A stretch of 11,249 bases of DNA from JAIOPA01 sp036522895. GTDB lineage: Bacteria; Eisenbacteria; RBG-16-71-46. The position numbers and the translations under genes were made by a program. The notes under the pieces were generated by a model. That model was not told the origin of the DNA. It saw only the letters and a list, made by a program, of their open reading frames with translations, and ran no database searches. Shown here piece by piece: positions 1-6,345 of the stretch. The stretch lies in contig DATDEX010000151.1 of NCBI GenBank assembly GCA_036522895.1, positions 1 to 11,249 of the forward strand, in the 5' to 3' direction. Position 1 is the first letter of the stretch. Every line of letters starts with the position of its first letter.

Positions 1-596
1 TGCTGCGCTTCGACGACGCGCACGCCGCGCTCGTCGAAGCCCCGCGCGTGCTCGTCCTGGCCGCGCCGCTCGATGCCGCACGCAGCGACCTGGCGCTCTC
101 CGGCGCGTTCCTGCCGCTCGTTCACCAGGCGGCGCGGGTGCTCGCGCGTGGCACCGCCGCGCCGTCGCTTACACCGGGTGACGCCTGGAGCGCGCCGGCA
201 TCGGCCGAGTGGCGGATCGAGGACGAGACCGGGCGCGAGGTGCCGGTGCGCGTGGAGACCGCGGGCGGCGCCACTCGCGCCGTGAGCGCACCGCTCGAGC
301 GCACCGGGCTCTACCGCGCGTTCGCGGGCGGCCAGCTGCGGGCGAGCTTCGCCGTGAATCCCGACCCGCGCGAGGGCGATCTCGCGCCGCTCCCCGAGGC
401 CTCGCTCGTCGCGGCGTTTCCCGCGGGCCGCGTGCGCGTGCTGCGGATGGGCGACGACCTGGCGCTGCGCGTCCGCCAGGCCCGCTTCGGCCGCGAGCTA
501 TGGCCCGAGTTCCTGCTCCTCGCGCTGCTGCTGCTGGTCGCCGAGTCGGTGATCGGGCGCTGGGGGATGCCGGGCGGAGGGTGGAGCCGGAGCTGA
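1..596 (+). CDS. BatA-domain membrane protein, C-terminal part (5' end outside window)
   Basis: The reading frame is open from position 3 and stops with TGA at 594-596, so only about 197 C-terminal residues are visible. They look like the end of the large BatA/VWA-type membrane proteins found in aerotolerance-like (Bat) clusters. The fragment has a PLD-x-x-x-SDL-x-L-x-x-x-F-x-PLVH segment near the start, then a beta-rich region, then FAVNPDPREGDLAPL, which matches the VN-x-D-x-x-E-SDL signature of that family. One transmembrane helix (FLLLALLLLVAESVI, about nt 510-555) follows a GRELWPE lead-in and ends in a short basic tail. Such proteins usually have two N-terminal membrane helices, an extracytoplasmic VWA-like region and this C-terminal anchor; the N-terminal parts are not visible. 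The gene converges on the OmpA gene with an 18-bp gap. GTG at 48 could serve as an internal start, but the fold clearly continues upstream. The family call is from recalled motifs, not a search. Confidence 0.7.
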   Translation, partial: LRFDDAHAALVEAPRVLVLAAPLDAARSDLALSGAFLPLVHQAARVLARGTAAPSLTPGDAWSAPASAEWRIEDETGREVPVRVETAGGATRAVSAPLERTGLYRAFAGGQLRASFAVNPDPREGDLAPLPEASLVAAFPAGRVRVLRMGDDLALRVRQARFGRELWPEFLLLALLLLVAESVIGRWGMPGGGWSRS

Positions 597-630
597 AGCC
601 GCACGCTCCGCAGGTCAGTGCGGCTCCACC
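580..630. terminator. Possible bidirectional hairpin between convergent genes
   Basis: Two overlapping inverted repeats span the 18-bp gap between the convergent stop codons. The inner one pairs AGCCGCAC (597-604) with GTGCGGCT (618-625), an 8-bp perfect stem with a 13-nt loop. The outer one pairs GGTGGAGCCG (580-589) with CGGCTCCACC (621-630), a 10-bp perfect stem with a 31-nt loop. They share 621-625, so they are alternatives. Neither is followed by a T-run on either strand, so classical intrinsic termination is uncertain; the position is the main argument. Confidence 0.4.
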
Positions 631-1499
631 TTCACGTTCTTCGGCAGCACGTCCGGGTTCAGCGCCTTGATCACCACGCGGCGATTCCGCAGGCGCTCTT
701 CGTCATTGCGCTCCTTCGTCTCCGGCCGCGTCTCGCCGTAGCCCTTCGCGAGGAGATTGCCGTCGTGCAGGTGGAAGTGCGCGAGCAGGTAGTTGCGCAC
801 GGACTCCGCGCGCGCCTGGGAGAGCTTCATGTTGTGCGCACTCGAGCCCCGCGTGTCGGTGTGGCCCTGCACCTCGACCGCGAGGTCCACGAACTTCTCC
901 AGCACCGCGCCCACCTCGTTCAACGTGGCCTCGGACTCGGGCAGGAGGTTGGCGCTGTTGGTCTCGAAGTACACGTTCTCGAGCCGCACCATGCCGCCCT
1001 CGACGAGCTGGCGCTCGGTCTCGCTCACGGGCGGGGTCGGGGCCGGCGGGGGAGCCGGCGCGGGGGCCGGGGCACCCGTCCCCTGGACGGGTCCGGGGCG
1101 CGTCACCTCGGCGGCTTGACCCGTCCTGGGGACGGGTGCCCCCGAGCCCGAGCGCTGGATCCGCGAGCAGCCGTTCCGGTCCACGAACTCGCCGGGCGGC
1201 GTGTCGGGACACTTGTCGAGTCCGTCGAAGACGCCGTCGTGATCGCTGTCGAGCGGGCAACCCCACTCGTCGACGACGGCGCCCTCGGGGGTGTTGTCGC
1301 AGCGGTCGATGCGATCGAACACGCCATCGTGATCGAGGTCCACGGCCGGCCAGCGAAAGCAGGGGGCGTGCGGGTCCACCTTCTCGACGGTTGGAGGCGG
1401 GGCCGCGAGCGCGCCCGGGATACCCGTCCCGAGAACGATGCCGGCGAGGGAGACCCGCGCGAGCGCGAGACCGAGCCGGGAGAGCGAGCGAGCGGTCAA
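615..1499 (-). CDS. Secreted TSP3-repeat / OmpA-family peptidoglycan-binding protein
   Basis: A 294-residue envelope protein. Residues 1-33 form a signal peptide (basic MTARSLSRLG, hydrophobic core, A-L-A cut region). Residues about 53-111 hold two thrombospondin type 3 calcium-binding repeats (DLDHDGVFDRIDRC and DSDHDGVFDGLDKC). Residues 115-160 form a Pro/Ala-rich linker. Residues about 170-280 are an OmpA C-terminal domain with GHTDTRGS and LSQARAESVRNYL. Asp215 and Arg230 have the 15-residue spacing of the pair that holds diaminopimelate in E. coli OmpA (D271, R286), so the protein should tether the outer membrane or an outer-membrane complex to peptidoglycan. No N-terminal beta-barrel is present; it is a periplasmic linker type. 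The start is TTG, preferred because a perfect AGGAGGTG lies at 1504-1511 on the minus strand, 4 nt upstream. The linker carries two inverted copies of the 28-bp palindromic repeat, encoding GAPVPRTG (120-127) and GPVQGTGAP (136-144). Confidence 0.9.
   Translation of the reverse strand: MTARSLSRLGLALARVSLAGIVLGTGIPGALAAPPPTVEKVDPHAPCFRWPAVDLDHDGVFDRIDRCDNTPEGAVVDEWGCPLDSDHDGVFDGLDKCPDTPPGEFVDRNGCSRIQRSGSGAPVPRTGQAAEVTRPGPVQGTGAPAPAPAPPPAPTPPVSETERQLVEGGMVRLENVYFETNSANLLPESEATLNEVGAVLEKFVDLAVEVQGHTDTRGSSAHNMKLSQARAESVRNYLLAHFHLHDGNLLAKGYGETRPETKERNDEERLRNRRVVIKALNPDVLPKNVKVEPH
1069..1096 (-). repeat. 28-bp palindromic element, copy A (in OmpA-protein linker)
   Basis: Read on the minus strand, this is identical over all 28 bases to copy C in mfd (2418-2445). 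Its core is an 8-bp perfect hairpin, ACCCGTCC / GGACGGGT, with a 3-nt loop. It lies in frame in the OmpA-family gene and encodes GPVQGTGAP (residues 136-144). Confidence 0.85.
1118..1146 (+). repeat. 28-bp palindromic element, copy B (inverted partner of copy A)
   Basis: Matches copy C at 28 of 29 positions (2421-2449), including the flanking CGAG on the right. It is in the opposite orientation to copy A, 24 bp away, so A and B could pair as a 25-bp cruciform or hairpin with one mismatch (1069-1093 with 1118-1142). The host gene reads it from the other strand, giving GAPVPRTG (residues 120-127 of the OmpA-family protein) without a stop or frameshift. Confidence 0.85.
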
Positions 1500-1569
1500 C
1501 GAACACCTCCTCGAGAAGGTCCGGGCGGGGATTGAGCGAACGGCGTCGCATAGACTAGCCTCGGGTCAC
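1500..1569. promoter_or_regulatory. Divergent intergenic region
   Basis: A 70-bp gap between the divergent starts of the OmpA-family gene (minus) and the thioredoxin-like gene (plus). It must hold the minus-strand ribosome binding site (CACCTCCT on the plus strand, 1504-1511) and probably promoters for both directions. TTGAGC (1532) and TAGACT (1551) look promoter-like on the plus strand, but their 13-bp spacing is too short for a standard sigma-70 site, so no exact promoter is called. Confidence 0.35.
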
Positions 1570-2280
1570 ATGACGCGCATCCCGGCTCTGCACCCTGACC
1601 CGACGGCGACGCTCGGTCGCACGCTCGTCCTGGCCGCGACCCTGTCGCTGCCGCTCGTACTGGCATGGCGTTACCCGGCCCACGCCGGGCCCGCCCCCGG
1701 GACGGGCGCCCCCGCCGCGAGCGCGAGCGGCCTGCCGGCCCCCGCGGACGCCGATTCGCCGGCCGAGCTCCTCGACCGGCCCGCGCGCGCGTGGAGCTTC
1801 GATCGCTGGGTGGGGACGCCGCCGCTCACGCTCGATTCGCTGCGCGGCCGGGTCGTGCTCGTGCGCTGGTTCACCACCGGTTGCCGCTATTGCGCCCACA
1901 CGCTGCCCGCGCTCGAGGCGCTCCGCACGCGCTACGCAGGGCAGGGACTGGTGGTCGTGGGCGTCTTCCATCCCAAGCCCGTCCGCCCGGTGCGCGACGC
2001 GTTCGTGCTCCGCACCGCGGAGAAGCTGGGCTTCCGGGGTCCGCTCGCGGTGGACGAGCGGTGGAGCACGCTCGACCGCTGGTGGCTCGCGAACCATCCG
2101 GAGCGCAACTGGACCAGCGTGTCGTTCTTGATCGACCGGGAGGGCATCGTGCGCTGGGCGCACGGGGGCGGCGAGTACCACCCTTCGAGCGATCCGCGCC
2201 ACGCGAGCTGCGACGCGAGCTACGCCGGGCTCGAGCGCACGATCCGCCGGCTGCTCGACGAGCGCGCCGCGGCGCGTTGA
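1570..2280 (+). CDS. Membrane-anchored thioredoxin-like (TlpA/redoxin family) protein
   Basis: A 236-residue protein. The ATG at 1570 is chosen because it places a hydrophobic N-terminal segment (TLVLAATLSLPLVLAW, residues about 18-33) directly after a short polar start. An upstream ATG at 1438 would overlap the divergent OmpA gene and add an implausible charged leader. A low-complexity Ala/Pro linker follows the anchor, and the thioredoxin-like domain runs from about residue 75 to the end. The active-site motif is CRYC (Cys105, Cys108) in FTTGCRYCAHTLPALE, after a VVLVRWF strand. Later elements are LVVVGVFHPKP, SVSFLIDREGIVRW and GGGEYHPS. A third cysteine is Cys214. The expected role is extracytoplasmic thiol-disulfide exchange, but the substrate is unknown. 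The residue where thioredoxins carry cis-proline, just before the FLID strand, is Ser here. The linker contains a decayed copy of the palindromic repeat (peptide AGPAPGTGAP). It is followed after 13 bp by mfd. No strong Shine-Dalgarno is seen. Confidence 0.82.
   Translation: MTRIPALHPDPTATLGRTLVLAATLSLPLVLAWRYPAHAGPAPGTGAPAASASGLPAPADADSPAELLDRPARAWSFDRWVGTPPLTLDSLRGRVVLVRWFTTGCRYCAHTLPALEALRTRYAGQGLVVVGVFHPKPVRPVRDAFVLRTAEKLGFRGPLAVDERWSTLDRWWLANHPERNWTSVSFLIDREGIVRWAHGGGEYHPSSDPRHASCDASYAGLERTIRRLLDERAAAR
1685..1712 (+). repeat. Palindromic element, copy D (decayed, in thioredoxin-like gene)
   Basis: Matches copy C at 23 of 28 positions without gaps, in the same orientation and same codon phase, and encodes GPAPGTGAP. 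The changes are mostly A/T to G/C, which weakens the 8-bp stem. It lies between the membrane anchor and the catalytic domain. Some similarity could come from Ala/Pro/Gly-rich composition, but the shared phase and neighbourhood favour true descent. Confidence 0.5.
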
Positions 2281-2293
2281 CTCGAACCCTCGC

Positions 2294-5200
2294 ATGAACC
2301 CTCCCGACGTGTTCTTGAAGGACGCGCTCGCCGAGTCGCTGGCGGCGCACGCCGGCCGGAGCGCCGCGGCGCGCGAGCTGCTCGCGTTGCTTCGCGAGGG
2401 GCCGGACGGCGCCACGGCCGGACCCGTCCAGGGGACGGGTGCCCCCGAGATCGCCGCCGCCCGGCCCCGCCGGCATGCGCGCACGGCGGTGCGCGGGCTC
2501 ACCGGCTCGGCCCGCGCGTTCCTCGTCGCGTGGCTCCAGCGCGAGCTCGGGCGGACGCTCGTCTACGTGGTGCCGCACGGCGAGGCGTGGGACGCGGCCC
2601 GCGACGACGTGGAATACTTTCGCGGCCGCGCCGCCACATTCGCGTTCCCCGAGCCCGACGCGCTGCCTTACGACCCGTCCTCCCCGCATCCCTCCGTGAC
2701 CGCCGAGCGGCTCGACACGCTGGCGCGGCTCGCCGCGGGGGAATCCGGGGTCGTCGTCGCCACCGTGCGCGGCGTGCTGCAGAAGGTCCCGGGACCGGAA
2801 AAGCTCGCGCGCGCACTCCTCTCGCTCCGCACCGGTGAGGAGCTGGCGCCGCAGAGGCTCGTCGAGCGGCTGGTGTTCCTCGGCTACGAGCGCTACCCGG
2901 AGGTGGAGTCGGTGGGCCACTGCGCGCGCCGGGGCGGCATCCTGGATCTCTGGCCGGTCGGCTGGAACGACCCGCTCCGCGTGGAGTTCGACGGCGACAC
3001 GGTCGCCTCGCTCCGCCGCTTCGACGCCGGAACGCAGCGCTCGCTCGAAAAGCTCCAGTCGGCGCGCGTGCTGCCGCGCTACGAGATCGTCGTGGAGCCG
3101 TCCGACGCCGAACACATCGCGCAACGGCTGCGCGACGCGGGGGATGAAGCGGCAAAGGGAGGCGCGAATCTCTTCCACGAGGGGATGGAGCGGTTCGCCG
3201 GCTACTACGACGCCGACCTGCGCGGGCTCCTCGATCACCTGCCGGCCGACACCGTGGTCGTGCTCGACGATCCCGCCGCGCTGAGCGAGCGGGCCGAGGA
3301 CCTCTGGGAGGCGATCCGCCGCGGTTTCGACGAGGCGCGCGCGCACTATCCGCTGATTTCGCCGCCCGAGCAGCTGTGGCTCCCCGAGGACGCCTGGGGC
3401 GAGCTCGCCGCGACGCGACCAGGCGCCGACCTGCTGGGCTCGGTGGCCGCCGCGGGCGGCTCGGCGCGCTACGCCCGCACGCTCGTCGTGGACTGCACGC
3501 CGCCCGAGCCGCTCCAGCGCTCCATGGAGAAGCTGAAGAACCACATGGCCGAGCTGGCGGCGAACGGCGTGGCGCCGGTCATCCTGTGCGACAACCAGGG
3601 GCAGCGCGACCGCCTGGTCGAGCTGCTCGGCGACTCGGGGGCCACGCTCGGGGTGGGGCTCGTCTCGGCGGGCTTCACGTGGAAGGACGCCGGGCTCGCG
3701 CTCCTGACCGACCACGAGATTTTTTCGCGTTACCGGCGCCGCAGGCGCCGGGCACGGCGCACGGGGGGGCTCACCGCCGCGGAGCTCTCGGCGCTCAAGC
3801 CCGGGGATTTCGTGGTGCACGAGGATCACGGGGTGGGCGTCTACCGCGGCATGAAGCGGTTGACGCTCTCGGGCCAGGAGACCGACTGCCTCGAGCTCGC
3901 CTACGCCGGCACCGACGTGCTCTACGTGCCGGTCCACCAGTTGGCGCTCGTGTCGCGCTACGCCGCCGGCGACGGCGCGCGCCCCGGTATCCACGCGCTC
4001 GGCAGCGCCCAGTGGGCGCGCACGAAAGCCCGCGCCCGGCGCGCCATCCAGGACATGGCCGATGCGCTGCTCAAGGCCTACGCCGCCCGCCGCGCGCTCC
4101 CGGGTCACGCGTTCAACCCCGACAGCACGTGGCAGCGCGAGCTCGCCGCCTCGTTTCCCTACGACGAGACGCCCGATCAGATGCAGGCGATCGAGGACGT
4201 GCGCGCGGACATGGAAACCGCCTCGCCCATGGATCGCCTGATCTGCGGCGACGTGGGCTACGGCAAGACCGAGGTCGCGATCCGCGCCGCGTTCAAGGCG
4301 GTGCAGGAGGGAAAGCAGGTGGCGGTCCTCGTGCCCACGACCATCCTCGCGCAGCAGCACGGGCACACGTTCCGCGAGCGCCTCGCGGACTTCCCGGTGA
4401 AGGTCGAGGTGCTGTCGCGCTTCCGGAGCGCGAAGGAGCAGAAGGAGGTCGTGGCGCGCCTCGCCCGGAAGGACGTCGACATCGTGATCGGCACCCACCG
4501 GCTGCTGTCGAAGGACGTGAAGTTCGCGGAGCTCGGCCTCGTGGTGATCGACGAGGAACACCGCTTCGGCGTGGCGCAGAAGGAGAAGATCCGCCAGCTC
4601 ACGCGCACGGTGGATGTGCTGGCGCTCACCGCCACGCCCATTCCGCGCACGCTCAACCTGTCGCTCGCCGGGGCCCGCGACATGAGCGTCATCGAGACGC
4701 CGCCCGCGAACCGGCTGCCGGTCCACACGGAGGTGCTCGAGTACGACCCCGACGTCGTCACCGACGCGATCCTGCGCGAGGTGGATCGCGGCGGGCAGGT
4801 GTTCTACGTGCACAACCGCGTCGAGACCATCTACAACACGGCCGCGCAGCTCCAGCAGCTCGTGCCCCAGGTCCGGGTCGTGGTCGGCCACGGCCAGATG
4901 CACGAACACGAGATGGAGCGCGTCATGCTCGACTTCACCGAGGGCCGCGCCGACGTGCTCGTGGCCACCATGATCATCGAGTCGGGCATCGACATCCCCA
5001 CGGTCAACACGCTGATCGTGGACCGCGCCGACGCGCTGGGCCTGGCCCAGCTCTACCAGCTGCGCGGCCGCGTGGGCCGGAGCTCGCACCGCGCCTATGC
5101 CTACCTCATGGTGCCGAGCCGGCGCGTGCTCACGGAGGAGGCGGAAAAACGGCTGCGCGTGATCGAGGAGTTCGACGAGCTCGGCGTGGGATTCAAGGTG

Positions 5201-5923
5201 GCATTGAAGGACATGGAGATCCGCGGCGCCGGCAACATGCTGGGCCCCGAGCAGCACGGTCACATCGTGGGACTGGGCTTCGATCTCTACGTGAAGCTCC
5301 TGGAGGAGGCCGTTTCCGTACTCCGCGGCGAGGTCGAGGCGCTGGCGCCCGAGCCGCGCCTGCTGACCGACTGGAGCGCGTTCCTGCCCGAGGCGTACGT
5401 GCCGGACGAGCACGAGAAGCTGGCGCTCTATAGACGTCTCGCGGAGGCCAGGTCGGTCGAGGCGATCGACGACTTCACGCTCGAGCTGCGCGACCGCTTC
5501 GGCGCGCTGCCGGCGCCGGCGGTGGCGCTCGTCGAGCTCCGCCGCCTGCGCGTGCTCGGGGTCCCGCGGCGCAGCGCGTCCGGCGCGGGGACCGGCGGAG
5601 CGGCCGCGTCCGAAGCCACGGGTTCGGCCCCGGTCGAGACGCTCAAGGTGTTCCAGTCCGTCGCCGAGGTGACGCTCCGCCGGCCGCTCCGACCCGACGA
5701 GATCAAGGCGCTCGTCACCGGCCTCGACTTCCAGGCCGAGTTCTTCAGCGGTCGCGAGTTCGGCCTGCGTGTCCGCGGCGAGGGCATCCTCCTGCTGCAT
5801 CGGGTGCGCGCGGCGCTCCAGGCGCTGGCGGGGGCGAGCGGGTCCGACGCGCACGCGGCAGGGCCGGGCGCGCCGAACCGGAGCGGCGGCGCCGCGAAGG
5901 CTCCGGCGGGCTCGCAGCGCTGA
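2294..5923 (+). CDS. mfd: Transcription-repair coupling factor Mfd
   Basis: A 1209-residue ATP-dependent DNA translocase that removes RNA polymerase stalled at lesions and recruits UvrA for nucleotide excision repair. The N-terminal UvrB-homology region spans about residues 70-330 (GSARAFLVAWLQREL, PDALPYDPSSPHPSVTAERL). The RNA-polymerase-interaction domain (CarD-like) is about 500-560 (LKPGDFVVHEDHGVGVYRG). The translocase follows: Walker A GDVGYGKTE (652-660), DEEH (753-756), TATPIPRT (779-786), VFYVHNRVE (837-845), ATMIIESGIDIP (891-902) and QLRGRVGRSSHR (922-933). The C-terminal autoinhibitory TRCF domain lies about 1030-1165. The length is a little above the E. coli protein (1148). The excess sits in low-complexity inserts: residues 37-58 (containing repeat copy C), 1092-1116 inside the C-terminal domain, and a Gly/Ala tail after 1180. 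The ATG start has no clear Shine-Dalgarno but follows the thioredoxin-like stop by 13 bp, so coupled translation is likely. Confidence 0.97.
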   Translation: MNPPDVFLKDALAESLAAHAGRSAAARELLALLREGPDGATAGPVQGTGAPEIAAARPRRHARTAVRGLTGSARAFLVAWLQRELGRTLVYVVPHGEAWDAARDDVEYFRGRAATFAFPEPDALPYDPSSPHPSVTAERLDTLARLAAGESGVVVATVRGVLQKVPGPEKLARALLSLRTGEELAPQRLVERLVFLGYERYPEVESVGHCARRGGILDLWPVGWNDPLRVEFDGDTVASLRRFDAGTQRSLEKLQSARVLPRYEIVVEPSDAEHIAQRLRDAGDEAAKGGANLFHEGMERFAGYYDADLRGLLDHLPADTVVVLDDPAALSERAEDLWEAIRRGFDEARAHYPLISPPEQLWLPEDAWGELAATRPGADLLGSVAAAGGSARYARTLVVDCTPPEPLQRSMEKLKNHMAELAANGVAPVILCDNQGQRDRLVELLGDSGATLGVGLVSAGFTWKDAGLALLTDHEIFSRYRRRRRRARRTGGLTAAELSALKPGDFVVHEDHGVGVYRGMKRLTLSGQETDCLELAYAGTDVLYVPVHQLALVSRYAAGDGARPGIHALGSAQWARTKARARRAIQDMADALLKAYAARRALPGHAFNPDSTWQRELAASFPYDETPDQMQAIEDVRADMETASPMDRLICGDVGYGKTEVAIRAAFKAVQEGKQVAVLVPTTILAQQHGHTFRERLADFPVKVEVLSRFRSAKEQKEVVARLARKDVDIVIGTHRLLSKDVKFAELGLVVIDEEHRFGVAQKEKIRQLTRTVDVLALTATPIPRTLNLSLAGARDMSVIETPPANRLPVHTEVLEYDPDVVTDAILREVDRGGQVFYVHNRVETIYNTAAQLQQLVPQVRVVVGHGQMHEHEMERVMLDFTEGRADVLVATMIIESGIDIPTVNTLIVDRADALGLAQLYQLRGRVGRSSHRAYAYLMVPSRRVLTEEAEKRLRVIEEFDELGVGFKVALKDMEIRGAGNMLGPEQHGHIVGLGFDLYVKLLEEAVSVLRGEVEALAPEPRLLTDWSAFLPEAYVPDEHEKLALYRRLAEARSVEAIDDFTLELRDRFGALPAPAVALVELRRLRVLGVPRRSASGAGTGGAAASEATGSAPVETLKVFQSVAEVTLRRPLRPDEIKALVTGLDFQAEFFSGREFGLRVRGEGILLLHRVRAALQALAGASGSDAHAAGPGAPNRSGGAAKAPAGSQR
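2418..2445 (+). repeat. 28-bp palindromic element, copy C (in mfd)
   Basis: Identical over 28 bases to copy A on the other strand. The hairpin core is ACCCGTCC, loop AGG, GGACGGGT. It is in frame in mfd, encoding GPVQGTGAP at residues 43-51, between the N-terminal helix and the UvrB-homology domain, where family members normally have a short variable linker. Confidence 0.85.
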
Positions 5924-5975
5924 GCGGACGCGCAGCGCGAACGACGCCGCCGACGTCTCGCATCCTCCGCACGCG

Positions 5976-6003
5976 GGCGCACGAGCGAACGAGTGCGTGC
6001 GCC
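5976..6003 (+). terminator. Candidate mfd terminator hairpin
   Basis: GGCGCACG (5976-5983) pairs perfectly with CGTGCGCC (5996-6003) around a 12-nt loop, about 50 bp after the mfd stop. There is no T-run after it, so if functional it is an atypical or Rho-assisted terminator. Confidence 0.35.
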
Positions 6004-6332
6004 GAAGATCGGAGCGTGGATCGACGCACGGAGCACAAAGCGACGCGCCGACGCGACGATGTTCACCAGCATGCTGCATTCGTTCAGCTTGACGAGCGGA
6101 TGTTCGACTCCGGAGCACGTGTGGAATTGATTTCACGCGCTTCACATCAAATCCGCGCGCATTTTTCTTCCCCCGACGCGAGCGATTCGGCATACTCCTT
6201 TCGTCTCTCTCCACGGAAGCGCCAACGGGTTCGTTCTCCCCGAACTCGGCCCCGACCGCGCTTCCCCCGGTAAAGGTGCGTCCCCTCGCACCGCTCCCCA
6301 TGTTCACGGGTGGCTTCGGCGTGCCCGTGTTC

Positions 6333-6339
6333 GAGGTGG
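6333..6339 (+). promoter_or_regulatory. Ribosome binding site deciding the giant-protein start
   Basis: GAGGTGG lies 6 nt before the ATG at 6346, and that ATG opens directly into a signal peptide. This supports 6346 over the ATG at 6300, which is in another frame. Confidence 0.65.
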
Positions 6340-6345
6340 TCTCCC

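Larger units (their letters stand above)
5924..6345. other. Intergenic region between mfd and the giant modular protein gene
   Basis: No convincing gene is seen in these 422 bp; short open frames here lack family features. It holds a candidate terminator (5976-6003), then a stretch around 6050-6200 that is clearly richer in A/T than the rest of the window. Within that, TTGAT (6127-6131) and ATCAA (6146-6150) form a small inverted repeat with a 14-nt spacer, which could be an operator. TTGACG at 6089 resembles a -35 box and CATACT at 6191 a -10 box, but they are not correctly spaced with each other. The promoter of the downstream gene is expected here, but not pinpointed. Confidence 0.5.

Noticed and set aside
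1069..1146. The inverted repeat pair as a transcription terminator
   Set aside because: It lies in the middle of the OmpA-family coding sequence, with an intact frame and domain on its far side and no T-run.
1438..1569. Upstream ATG start for the thioredoxin-like gene
   Set aside because: It would overlap the start of the divergent OmpA gene and put a charged 44-residue leader before the membrane anchor.
6016..6273. Small plus-strand open frame in the intergenic gap
   Set aside because: Serine/arginine-rich, no ribosome binding site, no family features; not supported as a gene.
1871..6307. A 1478-codon minus-strand open frame running antisense to mfd
   Set aside because: It is Arg/His/Asp-rich with no recognisable domain and mirrors the codon pattern of mfd, whose motifs are unmistakable. 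Stop codons are rare in any frame at this GC content.
6300..6345. ATG at 6300 as start of the giant protein
   Set aside because: It is out of frame with the domain-bearing frame and has no ribosome binding site as good as GAGGTGG before 6346.
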